NCBI RefSeq assembly: GCF_001592875.1
Contig: NZ_LSOF01000013.1
Span: 210,760-268,382 of the forward strand
Source of the DNA: Pseudomonas sp. BMS12
GTDB lineage: Bacteria; Pseudomonadota; Gammaproteobacteria; Pseudomonadales; Pseudomonadaceae
Direction: 5' to 3'
DNA: 57,623 bases
The position numbers were made by a program, and so were the translations under genes. The notes beneath the pieces are model-generated. The model worked only from the letters and a program-made list of their open reading frames with translations, searched no databases and was not told where the DNA came from. How positions within the stretch are numbered: position 1 is the stretch's first letter; each line of letters begins with the position of its first letter. Shown here in pieces: positions 1-7,915 of this stretch.

Positions 1-10
1 TCTACAGAGA

Positions 11-33
11 GCCCGCCTAGTGCGGGCTTTTTG
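11..33 (+). terminator. Rho-independent terminator of a gene left of the window
   Basis: A perfect 6-bp stem (GCCCGC, 11-16, with GCGGGC, 22-27) and a five-base loop are followed by a run of five T on the plus strand. No plus-strand gene lies to its left inside the window, so it probably ends transcription of a gene beyond the left edge. The minus-strand reading lacks a clear T run, so it is less likely to serve ndh. Confidence 0.75.
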
Positions 34-108
34 TTGTGCCTGAAATGTGTGTTTGCGCATGTGCCATGCCAGCGCACGGGGGCTTACCGTGCGCCGGCAT
101 GCAGGGGC

Positions 109-1407
109 TCAATGCAGCTTCAGACGCGGGTCGGTGCTGCGCCCAATGCGATCGCTGAGCATCAGCAGCGTTGTGCGCAGTACGCCGTACAGGGCCATCT
201 GGTGCATGCGGTACAGCGACACGTAGAACATCCGCGCCAGCCAGCCTTCCAGTTTGACGCTGCCCATCAGGTTACCCATCAGATTGCCGACCGCCGAGAA
301 GCGCGATAGCGAGATCAGTGAGCCGTAGTCGCGGTAGCGGAATGCCTCCAGTGGCTGGCCGTCGATGCGCCGCTTGAGCGACTTGGCCAGCAACGAGGCC
401 TGCTGGTGTGCGGCCTGGGCGCGTGGCGGCACACTGCGTTCGCTACCGTCGCCGAGGGGGCAAGCGGCGCAGTCGCCAAAGGCGAAAATCGCGTCATCCA
501 ACGTGGTCTGCAGGGTCGGGCGTACCAGCAGTTGATTGATGCGGTTGCACTCCAGGCCATCGAGCTGGCCGAGGAATGCCGGGGCGCGGATGCCGGCAGC
601 CCAGACCTTGAGGCTGGCGGGAATCTCCATGCCCTGGGCGGTGTGCAGCGCGCTGGCGGTGACCTGGCTGACGGCGGTGCCGGTCAGCACGGTGACGCCG
701 AGTTTTTCCAGGGTTTTGTGCACCGGCGCGCTGATGCGCTCCGGCAGTGCCGGCAGAACCCGTGGGCTGGCCTCGATCAGGGTGATGCGCATGTTCTGCG
801 GCTGGATGCCGTCGAGGCCGTAGGCGGCCAGTTCGTGGGCGGCGTGATGCAGTTCTGCCGCGAGTTCCACGCCGGTAGCGCCGGCACCGACAATCGCCAC
901 GCTTATGCGGCTGTCGTCGTTGCGGCCAGCGTGCGCGCGCAGGTAATGGCTGAGCATCTGCCGGTGGAAGCGCTCGGCCTGCTCGCGCGTATCGAGAAAG
1001 ATGCAGTGCTCGGCGGCGCCGGCTGTACCGAAGTCGTTGGTGGTACTGCCGACGGCAATCACCAGGCTGTCGTAGGCCAGTTCGCGCTCGGGCAGCAGCT
1101 CGCCGCCGTCCTCGTCCAGGGTCGCGGCCAGGCGGATCTGCTTGCGGGTGCGATCCAGGCCGCTCATGCGGCCTAGCTGGAACTCGAAGTGGTTCCATTT
1201 CGCTTGTGCCACGTAGTTCAGCTCGTCTTCGGAGGAGTTTAACGAGCCGGCGGCCACCTCGTGCAGCAGAGGCTTCCAGATATGCGTGAGGTTGGCGTCG
1301 ACCAGTACGATGCTGGCCTGCTGGCGCTTACCCAGGGTTCTACCCAGGCGGGTGGCAAGCTCCAGGCCGCCGGCGCCGCCGCCGACGATCACGATGCGAT
1401 GAGTCAT
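109..1407 (-). CDS. ndh: Type II NADH:quinone oxidoreductase (NDH-2)
   Basis: The 432-residue product matches single-subunit, non-proton-pumping NADH dehydrogenases, peripheral inner-membrane FAD proteins that pass electrons from NADH to quinone. Visible are an N-terminal FAD Rossmann motif (VIVGGGAGGLELA, residues about 5-17), a second dinucleotide fold for NADH (VAIVGAGATGVELA, about 170-183) and the FAD motif IFAFGDCA near residue 310. The C-terminal stretch, rich in aromatic and basic residues, fits the membrane-anchoring end of NDH-2. Length is normal for the family. The gene is followed 60 bp upstream (on the minus strand) by a small DUF3094 gene, as I recall for P. aeruginosa. Confidence 0.93.
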   Translation of the reverse strand: MTHRIVIVGGGAGGLELATRLGRTLGKRQQASIVLVDANLTHIWKPLLHEVAAGSLNSSEDELNYVAQAKWNHFEFQLGRMSGLDRTRKQIRLAATLDEDGGELLPERELAYDSLVIAVGSTTNDFGTAGAAEHCIFLDTREQAERFHRQMLSHYLRAHAGRNDDSRISVAIVGAGATGVELAAELHHAAHELAAYGLDGIQPQNMRITLIEASPRVLPALPERISAPVHKTLEKLGVTVLTGTAVSQVTASALHTAQGMEIPASLKVWAAGIRAPAFLGQLDGLECNRINQLLVRPTLQTTLDDAIFAFGDCAACPLGDGSERSVPPRAQAAHQQASLLAKSLKRRIDGQPLEAFRYRDYGSLISLSRFSAVGNLMGNLMGSVKLEGWLARMFYVSLYRMHQMALYGVLRTTLLMLSDRIGRSTDPRLKLH

Positions 1408-1467
1408 GGGGATATCTCACAAGGCTTAAGGAATTCGGTGGGCTCGGCTGGGCGAGCGCGAGGCAGC

Positions 1468-1641
1468 TCATAGCACCAGTCCGGCAAGCAGGCGGGAGAG
1501 AATGCCGAGGCCGATTACCAGGCCGATCACCACTAGCAACAGGCGCCAAGGGCGAAACGGCTGGCGTTGCACCTGGTGCTGCGGAGCGCTGAGATATTGC
1601 TCGACGCGTTGCTGGTCTTCGGGGCTGAGGCGGCTGGGCAT
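1468..1641 (-). CDS. Small single-span membrane protein (DUF3094 type)
   Basis: A 57-residue frame starts at an ATG preceded by GAGGATCG. The first half is hydrophilic (MPSRLSPEDQQRVEQYLSAP), followed by a basic segment (RPWR) and one hydrophobic helix, residues about 34-57, that ends the protein. This matches the short DUF3094 proteins found next to ndh in Pseudomonas. Its function is unknown. The topology suggests the N-terminus in the cytoplasm and a C-terminal membrane anchor. Co-orientation with ndh suggests co-transcription, with this gene first. Confidence 0.75.
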   Translation of the reverse strand: MPSRLSPEDQQRVEQYLSAPQHQVQRQPFRPWRLLLVVIGLVIGLGILSRLLAGLVL

Positions 1642-1681
1642 GGCGATCCTCTCGAAAGTGGGGTCATTCTAGACGGGGCGG

Positions 1682-2164
1682 TCACGCCGGCTCAACGCGG
1701 ACTTCATCGTTCAGGCGGATGATGCCGCCCTCGAGCACTCTGGCGGTGATGCCGCCATGGCCGCGCATGGCCTGGAAGGTGCCGCTGCCCAGGCGCTCCT
1801 CGAGGCGGGCGCAGGGCTGGCACCAGCCAGTGGTTTCCAGCACTGCCTGGCCGATGCGAAAGCGCCGGCCCTTGAGGCTGAACAGGTTAATACCGGCGAT
1901 GGCGATGTTGCGGCGCAGGTCGGCGGGGGTGATTTCGCGCTGCAGCAGGGCGGCGACCACGGCCAGGTGCTCCCACTGGATCAGAGTGACCTGGCGGGCA
2001 TTGCGCGGGCCCGGGCGGGCATGGTCGCCAGTCAGGCCTGCTTCGCGGCGAGCTTCCACCGCCTCCAGTTCCAGCATCTCGCCGCGCGCCAGCGGGCGCA
2101 CGCCGATCCAGCGCACCCGGCCCTGCTGCGGCACTTCGGCGAGCAGTTGCTGCAAAGGGCTCAC
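1682..2164 (-). CDS. MOSC-domain protein
   Basis: The 160-residue product carries the hallmarks of a MOSC (molybdenum cofactor sulfurase C-terminal) domain: a GDHARPG-like segment near residue 50, RRNIAIAGINL, and TGWCQPCARLE with the conserved cysteine region near residue 120. Members bind or transfer sulfur at the molybdenum cofactor, or reduce N-hydroxylated compounds, but the substrate of this short stand-alone form is not known. I chose the GTG at 2164 because it overlaps the stop of the preceding gene by four bases (GTGA), a typical coupled arrangement, and because homology begins directly there. Confidence 0.82.
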   Translation of the reverse strand: MSPLQQLLAEVPQQGRVRWIGVRPLARGEMLELEAVEARREAGLTGDHARPGPRNARQVTLIQWEHLAVVAALLQREITPADLRRNIAIAGINLFSLKGRRFRIGQAVLETTGWCQPCARLEERLGSGTFQAMRGHGGITARVLEGGIIRLNDEVRVEPA

Positions 2165-2787
2165 AGGCTGATACCCACGTCTAGCAACAAGGTTCGCCCA
2201 AGGTTGCGGCGCAGGAAAGCGGGGGCATCGGCATGGGCGAACAGCACCCGGGCATAGTTGGGGCCGATCAGCGAGAGCGAACGCCAGCCCTGGCGCAGGA
2301 ACTCGCTGGGCGGCGGGAAGGTGCCGTTGAAGTCGGGGGTTTCGCGCTTGAGGTTGACGTAGGCCAGCAGGTCCAACTCGCCCGGGTCGATGCCGCGCTC
2401 GCCATAGTTGTGCGCCTTCTTGCGCAGGGTCGGGGCCAGGCGCGCCTGCAGTTCGGCGGGGGGAATGCGCCGTGGTCGGGGTTCGCGGCGCAGCAGCTGG
2501 CTCAGGGACAGCGCGCTGCGGCGGCGTTGCAGCTCTTCGCGCCACTCGTCGTTGAGGCGGCGGCCCTGGTCGAGGACGAAGAACACCTCGAAGTTGGCCT
2601 CGCGGAACAGTACGTCCGGCGGCTCCTGGCCGGAGGCGAAGTCTTCGAGGCGATAGGGCTGATTCAGTGCATCCAGCAGGCGCTGGCAGACCCAGCGCTC
2701 GCGCTCCCACTTGCGGGCGTTGGAGAGGAAGTTGTTGGCTTGTTCGGCCTGGCGAGTGAGCAGGCGCAGGTAGTCTGAATCGTCCAT
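2161..2787 (-). CDS. DUF1780 family protein, putative endonuclease-like fold
   Basis: This 208-residue cytosolic protein begins at [10 protein letters not shown]. The frame continues upstream, but that part runs across the GNAT gene and its promoter, so the internal ATG is preferred. It resembles the Pseudomonas DUF1780 family, which has been described as possibly endonuclease-like; I cannot confirm catalytic residues by eye. It is rich in Arg and Glu, with segments such as [12 protein letters not shown] and [22 protein letters not shown]. It is translationally coupled to the MOSC gene downstream and diverges from the acetyltransferase gene at 2881. Confidence 0.78.
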   Translation of the reverse strand: MDDSDYLRLLTRQAEQANNFLSNARKWERERWVCQRLLDALNQPYRLEDFASGQEPPDVLFREANFEVFFVLDQGRRLNDEWREELQRRRSALSLSQLLRREPRPRRIPPAELQARLAPTLRKKAHNYGERGIDPGELDLLAYVNLKRETPDFNGTFPPPSEFLRQGWRSLSLIGPNYARVLFAHADAPAFLRRNLGRTLLLDVGISL

Positions 2788-2880
2788 GGACGCAGCATAG
2801 CGCAGAACGGCGCAGGCTCTGGCGTGCTGCTCGGCGGTGAGCGTGGGTGTAGACTCGCCTGGCTTGTCGTCGGAGCCACC

Positions 2881-3300
2881 ATGTCGATTCGTCCTGTCCT
2901 GCCTACCGATCACGCCGCCCTGCTCAAACTGTGGCAGCGTACGCCCGGCATCTGCATTCGTCCCGAGGATGCCTACGCGCCTTTCTGTCGTTACCTGTCG
3001 CGCAATCCCGGCCTGAGCCTGCTGGTGGAGGATCAGGGGCAGTTAGCGGCATGCCTGTTGGCGGGACATGACGGTCGGCGCGGCTACCTGCAGCATCTGG
3101 TGGTCGATGCTCCGTGGCGTGGGCGTGGTTTGGCCAGGCAGTTGCTCGATCAGGTACTGGCCCGTCTGGCGGAGCAAGGGGTGAACAAGGCTCATGTTTT
3201 CGTGCTGCGCGAAGGGCCTGATGCCTTGGCTTTCTGGCAGGGGCAGCCGGGTTGGGCGGAGAGGGAGGATATCCAGGTGTTTTCGACGAGGAGCGTGTAA
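2881..3300 (+). CDS. GNAT-family N-acetyltransferase
   Basis: The 139-residue product has the GNAT fold: motif B/A strand [20 protein letters not shown] near residues 70-90 contains the R-G-x-G-L/A acetyl-CoA pyrophosphate loop, and the C-terminal part ([19 protein letters not shown]) matches the terminal GNAT strand and helix. The start at 2881 is the ATG at which homology begins; an open frame extends further upstream but overlaps the divergent gene. The stop overlaps the next start by one base (TAATG), making this the first gene of a three-gene operon. The acceptor substrate cannot be inferred. Confidence 0.85.
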   Translation: MSIRPVLPTDHAALLKLWQRTPGICIRPEDAYAPFCRYLSRNPGLSLLVEDQGQLAACLLAGHDGRRGYLQHLVVDAPWRGRGLARQLLDQVLARLAEQGVNKAHVFVLREGPDALAFWQGQPGWAEREDIQVFSTRSV

Positions 3301-3776
3301 TGGCGAGAGGGCGGATATTGCTTGGGATCCTGTTGAGTGTCTGGTTGCTGGGTGCGAGCGCCCAAGAAGGCCCGCAGCGGCTGGCGCCCTGGACCCTGCT
3401 GGATCAGTTCGATCAGGCCTACAGTCTGAATAACGAGCTGCGCGTGTTGCTGGTGGCGCGTGGCATGTCTGGCGCGAAGCTGGTCGAGCAGGCTCTAGCG
3501 GGGCAGCCGCGGGGTTATCTGGAGAGTCGTTCGGCAGTCTACCTGGCCGACATCAGCGGCATGCCGAGCCTCATTGCGAGCCTGTTCGCCGTGCCGGCCA
3601 TGCGCGACTATCCATTTCGTGTGCTGCTCGATCATCAGGGGCGAGTGGCTTCACGCTACCCGGGCGCAAAGGACGAGGTACTGTGGCTGGAGCTGCGTGA
3701 CGGTTACCTGCAGTCGACGCGAAGGTTCAGCGATGCTCAGGCATTGGCTCGGGCGCTGGAAGAGGCGGCCCAGTGA
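3300..3776 (+). CDS. Secreted/periplasmic protein, possibly thioredoxin-like fold
   Basis: A 158-residue protein with a clear signal peptide (RGRILLGILLSVWLLGASAQ, cleavage probably after ASA). The rest contains strand-helix patterns reminiscent of thioredoxin-like proteins (LRVLLVARG..., YPFRVLLDHQGRVASRYPG), but there is no CXXC, so no redox role is claimed. It overlaps the upstream GNAT stop by one base and the downstream permease start by four, so all three are translationally coupled. I do not recognise a characterised homologue; the same neighbour order occurs in P. aeruginosa near PA4533 as I recall it. Confidence 0.7.
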   Translation: MARGRILLGILLSVWLLGASAQEGPQRLAPWTLLDQFDQAYSLNNELRVLLVARGMSGAKLVEQALAGQPRGYLESRSAVYLADISGMPSLIASLFAVPAMRDYPFRVLLDHQGRVASRYPGAKDEVLWLELRDGYLQSTRRFSDAQALARALEEAAQ

Positions 3777-4453
3777 TTGCGGCGCAGCTGCTATCGTCCG
3801 CCACGTTAGGTTTGGGCTGGGGATTGTACGCAGTGGTGCTGCTCTGGGCTGTCTGGCGAGCGCCCTGGGTAGAGCTATGCAGCGATCAGCGCCGCCAGCA
3901 CCTGCTGTTCGGTACGGTGCTGGCGCTGTTCCTGTTGTGGCTGGTGCGCCGCGACTTTGCTTCCGGGTTGTCCTTCCATTTCATCGGCATGACGGCCGTG
4001 ACTCTGTTGCTGGACTGGCCCTTGGCGCTACTCGGGGGTTGTGCCGCACAGCTCGCTTTGCTGGCGCTGGGGCGCCTGGATCTGGCGGCGTTGGGTGTCA
4101 ACGGTCTGCTGCTGGTGGCGATGCCGGTGGCTATTGCCGAGTTTTGCGCCATCCAGGTGGAGCGCCGTCAGCCGCGCAACCTGTTCGTCTACATCTTCTT
4201 CTGCGGCTTCTTCCCGGCCGCGCTGACCGCGCTGGCCTGCCTGCTCGGCGGCCTGGCTCTGCTCTGGCACGACGGGTTGTATGTCATGCCGCCCTGGCTG
4301 GAGGATTTTCTCGGTTATCTGTGGCTGGTGATGTTTCCCGAGGCTTTTATCAACGGGATGCTGGTGACCGGCTTGGTGGTGTTCTATCCGGACTGGCTGG
4401 AGACCTTCAACCGTAGCCGCTACCTGTCGGCGCCATGGAAGGACGATGACTGA
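3773..4453 (+). CDS. CbiM-like energy-coupling-factor permease, orphan
   Basis: The 226-residue polytopic membrane protein has about six hydrophobic segments and the central signature LSFHFIGMTAVTLLLDWPLALLGG, which resembles the substrate-binding S component of Co/Ni ECF transporters (CbiM/NikM). Typical CbiM proteins coordinate metal through an N-terminal Met-His-rich stretch, which I do not see here. No CbiN, CbiQ or CbiO gene is nearby. The GTG start overlaps the previous stop (GTGA). It may work with distant ECF modules or alone. Function as a metal transporter is inference from family only. Confidence 0.72.
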   Translation: MIAAQLLSSATLGLGWGLYAVVLLWAVWRAPWVELCSDQRRQHLLFGTVLALFLLWLVRRDFASGLSFHFIGMTAVTLLLDWPLALLGGCAAQLALLALGRLDLAALGVNGLLLVAMPVAIAEFCAIQVERRQPRNLFVYIFFCGFFPAALTALACLLGGLALLWHDGLYVMPPWLEDFLGYLWLVMFPEAFINGMLVTGLVVFYPDWLETFNRSRYLSAPWKDDD

Positions 4454-4555
4454 TACTCGGGTATCAGTGCCGCATATAGCGCCGCTGAGCCTGATGCAGA
4501 TCAAGTCGTAGCGCCGCGTCCGCGGCATGCTCAGGGCTCATAGAGGAGGCGGAAC

Positions 4556-4771
4556 ATGAGTGTGCACCAGTGGGCGCGGCAGGAACTTGAGCGCTGCATG
4601 CAGCAGGGGCAAGAGCGGGGGCTGGACGAGACAATGTGCCTGCGGGCGCTGCTCAGCCAGGTTGTCGAGCTGAACCGTCAGGGGCGTGATGCGGCCGATC
4701 TGGCTCAGGAGCTGGCATTCCTGGCCGACAATCTGGACCCGGAACGCGACTACGCCTTTATGCGTCCGTGA
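4556..4771 (+). CDS. Small conserved hydrophilic protein of unknown function
   Basis: A 71-residue acidic, helical protein preceded by a strong ribosome binding site (AGGAGG, nine bases before ATG). It starts MSVHQWARQELERCMQQGQE and ends DYAFMRP, with no signal peptide or membrane segment. It lies 100 bp after the CbiM-like gene on the same strand. I recognise no domain; a protein of this size occupies the same place in P. aeruginosa (near PA4531) from memory. Confidence 0.68.
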   Translation: MSVHQWARQELERCMQQGQERGLDETMCLRALLSQVVELNRQGRDAADLAQELAFLADNLDPERDYAFMRP

Positions 4772-4805
4772 GCTGACGGCGGGTGCCGCTCGCTGTCGAG
4801 GTCAT

Positions 4806-5010
4806 CTGTAGGAGAGGCCTTGGCCGCGACCCGGATGCGCGGCGCGGTCTTGGTTCTGCCATCGCGGATAAAGCCGCTCCTGGCTAGTTCGGCAGGCGTG
4901 TTGCTCGGTGCCAGGGGGCTGCTATTTGTGGGAGCGGCTTCAGCCGCGATGCAGGCTAACCCTTGGCTGCACTATCGCGGCTAAAGCGGAGTGCTGCCCA
5001 TTCGCTCCAC
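4806..5010. repeat. Cluster of REP-type palindromes, partly decayed
   Basis: The 250-bp gap between 4771 and 5023 is filled with copies of the Pseudomonas REP sequence. The best copy, TGTGGGAGCGGCTTCAGCCGCGAT, begins at 4927 and faces an inverted, diverged partner around 4973-5009. A more decayed inverted pair occupies about 4806-4884. I see no gene here. Position after converging genes is typical for REP elements. Confidence 0.75.
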
Positions 5011-5022
5011 TCGATGGGGCGC

Positions 5023-5214
5023 TCAATGCTCCCGTGGCAACTCGTCGGAGAAGGGAGAGTCTTCCAGATTGTCGCCGGGGATGGCGTGGGCTTCGGAGGC
5101 CCAGGCTCCGAGGTCGATCAGTTTGCAGCGTTCGCTGCAGAAGGGCCGGTTGGGGCTCTGTGGGCCCCACTCGACAGGGGCGCCGCAGGTTGGGCATTCC
5201 ACCATGCTGGTCAT
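5023..5214 (-). CDS. yacG: DNA gyrase inhibitor / zinc-binding protein YacG
   Basis: The 63-residue product has the YacG zinc finger: four cysteines in CPTC (residues 7 and 10) and FCSERCK (26 and 30), then LIDLGAWA and an acidic tail. E. coli YacG binds the gyrase B subunit and blocks its DNA binding. The start codon overlaps the coaE stop (ATGA), matching the conserved coaE-yacG pairing downstream of pilD in gammaproteobacteria. Confidence 0.92.
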   Translation of the reverse strand: MTSMVECPTCGAPVEWGPQSPNRPFCSERCKLIDLGAWASEAHAIPGDNLEDSPFSDELPREH

Positions 5215-5822
5215 GCTTGGCCTCCGCTCAGGGTCAGATAGAAATGGTGTAGGCGTTCGACTTCCTGTTTCAGCCAGGCCAGATCGCGATCATTGACCAG
5301 TACATCGTGGGCGTGGCGCAGGCGCTCGTTGCGACTGGACTGGGCCTTGAGGATGGCGCGGATCTGCTCCTCGGAGCTGCCGTCGCGAACCATGCTGCGC
5401 TGCACTTGCAGCTGTTCGGGGGCGTCGACTACCAGAACTCGCTGTGTCATGCGGTGCTGGCCGGACTCCACCAATAGTGGCGATACCAGAATGGCGTAAG
5501 GCGAGTCAGCTTGGGCCAGGTACTGATCGATTTCCGCGAAGATCAGCGGGTGCAGCAGGCCCTCTAGCCAGCGCCGCTGGGCTTCGTCCTGGAACACCTG
5601 CTGGCGCAGGGCGGCGCGGTCTAGGGTGCCGTCAGGCTGCAGTACCTGGGCACCGAAGCGCTCGACAATTTTCGTCAGCGCCGGACGCCCCGGCTCTACC
5701 ACCCAGCGGGCGGCGTGATCGGCGTCCACCAGGTGTACGCCGAGGTCGATGAAGTGCTGGGCAGCGGCACTCTTGCCGCTACCGATGCCGCCTGTAAGGC
5801 CGAGTATCCAGGGTGTGCTCAT
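5211..5822 (-). CDS. coaE: Dephospho-CoA kinase
   Basis: This 203-residue cytosolic enzyme catalyses the last step of coenzyme A synthesis, ATP-dependent phosphorylation of dephospho-CoA. The P-loop [11 protein letters not shown] (residues 8-18) is intact, followed by the family segments [13 protein letters not shown] and HPLIFAEI. Length is typical. Its ATG follows the pilD stop directly (TAA then ATG), and yacG overlaps its own stop, so pilD, coaE and yacG form one compact operon. Confidence 0.95.
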   Translation of the reverse strand: MSTPWILGLTGGIGSGKSAAAQHFIDLGVHLVDADHAARWVVEPGRPALTKIVERFGAQVLQPDGTLDRAALRQQVFQDEAQRRWLEGLLHPLIFAEIDQYLAQADSPYAILVSPLLVESGQHRMTQRVLVVDAPEQLQVQRSMVRDGSSEEQIRAILKAQSSRNERLRHAHDVLVNDRDLAWLKQEVERLHHFYLTLSGGQA

Positions 5823-6689
5823 TTAAAACCGGGCAAATTGCAAATAGGCTCCGGTTATTTGATCACCCCAGAGCAGCGCAATCCAGCCGGCAATTGCCAG
5901 ATAGGGGCCGAAGGGGATGGGCGTGCTGGTTTCCTGATTACGCAGGCGCAGCATGATCACACCGAGCACGGCGCCGACCAGCGATGACAGCAGAATGGTC
6001 AGTGGCAGAATTTGCCAGCCACCCCAGGCGCCGAGCATGGCCAGCAGCTTGAAGTCGCCATAGCCCATGCCCTCCTTGCCGGTCACCAGCTTGAACAACC
6101 AGTACACCGACCACAGGCTCAGGTAGCCGGCGATGGCGCCCCACAGGGCATCCTCCAGACTGGCGAACAGGCCGAAATGGTTGGCGATCAGTCCCAGCCA
6201 GAGCAGTGGCAGCACCAGGGAATCCGGCAGCAGCTGGTGATCGCAATCGATCATGCTCATCGCCAGCAGGCCCCAGGTCAGCACCAGCATCCCCGCCGCC
6301 TGCCAGCCAACGCCGAAGTGGTAGGCGATATAACCCGAGAGCAAGCCACAGGTCAGCTCTATCAGCGGGTAGCGCAAGCTGATTAGCGCCTTGCAGCTGG
6401 AGCATTTGCCGCGCAGGCACAGGTAGCTGATGACTGGAATGTTTTCCCAGGGTTTGATCTGGTGCTGGCAGTGCGGGCAGCAGGAGTTGGGCAGGATGAG
6501 GTTGAAGGTGGCTTGCTGGGGTTCTTCCGGTAGATCGAGAATCTCCCGGGCCTGCTGGCGCCAGTCACGCTGCATCATGATCGGTAGGCGGTAGATGACT
6601 ACGTTGAGGAAGCTGCCGATCAAGAGGCCGAGCAGAGCTGCAGACAAAATAAAGGCCGGCAAATTACCGGCCATGAAGTCAAGTGGCAT
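5823..6689 (-). CDS. pilD: Type IV prepilin leader peptidase / N-methyltransferase
   Basis: The 288-residue inner-membrane aspartic protease cleaves the short leader of prepilins and of type II secretion pseudopilins and methylates the new N-terminus. The N-terminal zinc site is complete, with two CXXC pairs (CPHC near residue 72 and CSSC near 97). The two catalytic aspartates lie in SMIDCDHQLLPD and GMGYGDFKLL. About eight membrane spans are visible. Composition here is still GC-rich, in contrast to pilC and pilB just upstream. Confidence 0.95.
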   Translation of the reverse strand: MPLDFMAGNLPAFILSAALLGLLIGSFLNVVIYRLPIMMQRDWRQQAREILDLPEEPQQATFNLILPNSCCPHCQHQIKPWENIPVISYLCLRGKCSSCKALISLRYPLIELTCGLLSGYIAYHFGVGWQAAGMLVLTWGLLAMSMIDCDHQLLPDSLVLPLLWLGLIANHFGLFASLEDALWGAIAGYLSLWSVYWLFKLVTGKEGMGYGDFKLLAMLGAWGGWQILPLTILLSSLVGAVLGVIMLRLRNQETSTPIPFGPYLAIAGWIALLWGDQITGAYLQFARF

Positions 6690-6691
6690 CG

Positions 6692-7912
6692 TCAGCCTAC
6701 TACCGAGCCGAGGGTGAAGATTGGCAGGTACATCGCAATGATAAGACCACCTACAAGCACGCCCAGTACTGCCATGATCATGGGCTCCATGAGCGTGGTC
6801 AGGTTGTCTACGGCGTTATCGACTTCGGCTTCATAGAATGAGGCCACCTTGTCGAGCATTTCATCCAAGGAGCCGGACTCTTCGCCAATGGCTGTCATCT
6901 GTATGGCCATGGATGGAAAAACATCGGTTGTGCGCATGGCGAAGTTCAGCTGTACGCCGGAAGATACGTCCTGCTTGATGCGGTGTACTGCATTGCGGAA
7001 GACCACATTGCCGGTGGCGCCTGCGACCGAGTCCAATGCGTCAACCAGTGGTACGCCTGCGGCGAATGTGGTAGCCAGCGTGCGCGCATAGCGTGCAACT
7101 ACAGCCTTGTACATGATGTCGCCGACGATGGGAGTCTTGAGCAGGGTTCGATCCATCCAGTCGCGAAACTTTTCAGAGCGCTTGTAGGTGTTCTGGAAGG
7201 AAAAGGCGGCTGCAAACAATGCCGCGATGACCAGCCACCACCACTCCTGAATCCAGCGTGAGAGGTTGACTACCATTTGCGTGAAAGCAGGGAGCTCGGC
7301 GCCGAAACCTGCAAAGACATCCTCAAATTGCGGGACTACTTTTATGAGCAGAATTGCCGTCACAATAAACGCAACAACTATGACGGCAATCGGGTAGGTC
7401 ATGGCCTTTTTGATCTTGGCTTTGAGGGCCTCGGTTTTTTCCTTGTAGGTCGCAACACGATCAAGCAGGCTTTCCAAGGCGCCGGACTGCTCGCCTGATT
7501 CAACCAGGTTGCAATAAAGGTCATCGAAATAGAGTGGGCGTTTGCGCAGGGCGCTGGCAAAACTGTTACCTGCAGCAACGTCTTGCTTGACCTCGTCTAC
7601 CAAGGTGCGCATGTTCGGGTTCTCAACGCCTTCGCCGATAATGTCGAAGGACTGCAGTAGTGGCACGCCCGCCTTCATCATGGTCGCCATCTGGCGGGTA
7701 AACAGGGCGATGTCCATGGGCTTGATTTTCTTGCCCTTGCCCAGGATTGAAACAGTCTCTTTACGGACTTTGATCGGGTTGATGCCCTGCTTGCGCAGCT
7801 GTGCCTTGACCAGGGCGGGCGATTGCCCGTTCAGTTTGCCCTTGATCGTCGCGCCTCTTTTATCTTTGCCTTCCCAGACGAATGTGCTGGTTTTGAGCGC
7901 TTTTTCCGCCAT
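6692..7912 (-). CDS. pilC: Type IV pilus inner-membrane platform protein
   Basis: The 406-residue protein has two GspF/PilC domains, about residues 70-195 and 273-398, with repeated patterns (MATMMKAGVPLLQSFDII and LATTFAAGVPLVDALDSV), and membrane helices at about 173-195, 215-240 and 375-400. It is the platform on which the PilB ATPase extends the pilus. It lies 3 bases from the pilB stop. The DNA is clearly poorer in GC than pilD (a 60-base sample at 7321 has 25 G+C), suggesting that the segment starting here was imported or is unusually diverged. Confidence 0.94.
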   Translation of the reverse strand: MAEKALKTSTFVWEGKDKRGATIKGKLNGQSPALVKAQLRKQGINPIKVRKETVSILGKGKKIKPMDIALFTRQMATMMKAGVPLLQSFDIIGEGVENPNMRTLVDEVKQDVAAGNSFASALRKRPLYFDDLYCNLVESGEQSGALESLLDRVATYKEKTEALKAKIKKAMTYPIAVIVVAFIVTAILLIKVVPQFEDVFAGFGAELPAFTQMVVNLSRWIQEWWWLVIAALFAAAFSFQNTYKRSEKFRDWMDRTLLKTPIVGDIMYKAVVARYARTLATTFAAGVPLVDALDSVAGATGNVVFRNAVHRIKQDVSSGVQLNFAMRTTDVFPSMAIQMTAIGEESGSLDEMLDKVASFYEAEVDNAVDNLTTLMEPMIMAVLGVLVGGLIIAMYLPIFTLGSVVG

Positions 7913-7915
7913 GGA

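Noticed and set aside
1682..2710. Longer MOSC protein extending through the DUF1780 gene
   Set aside because: The extra N-terminal part is Arg/Pro-rich out-of-frame translation of DUF1780; a GTGA-coupled start at 2164 explains the gene better.
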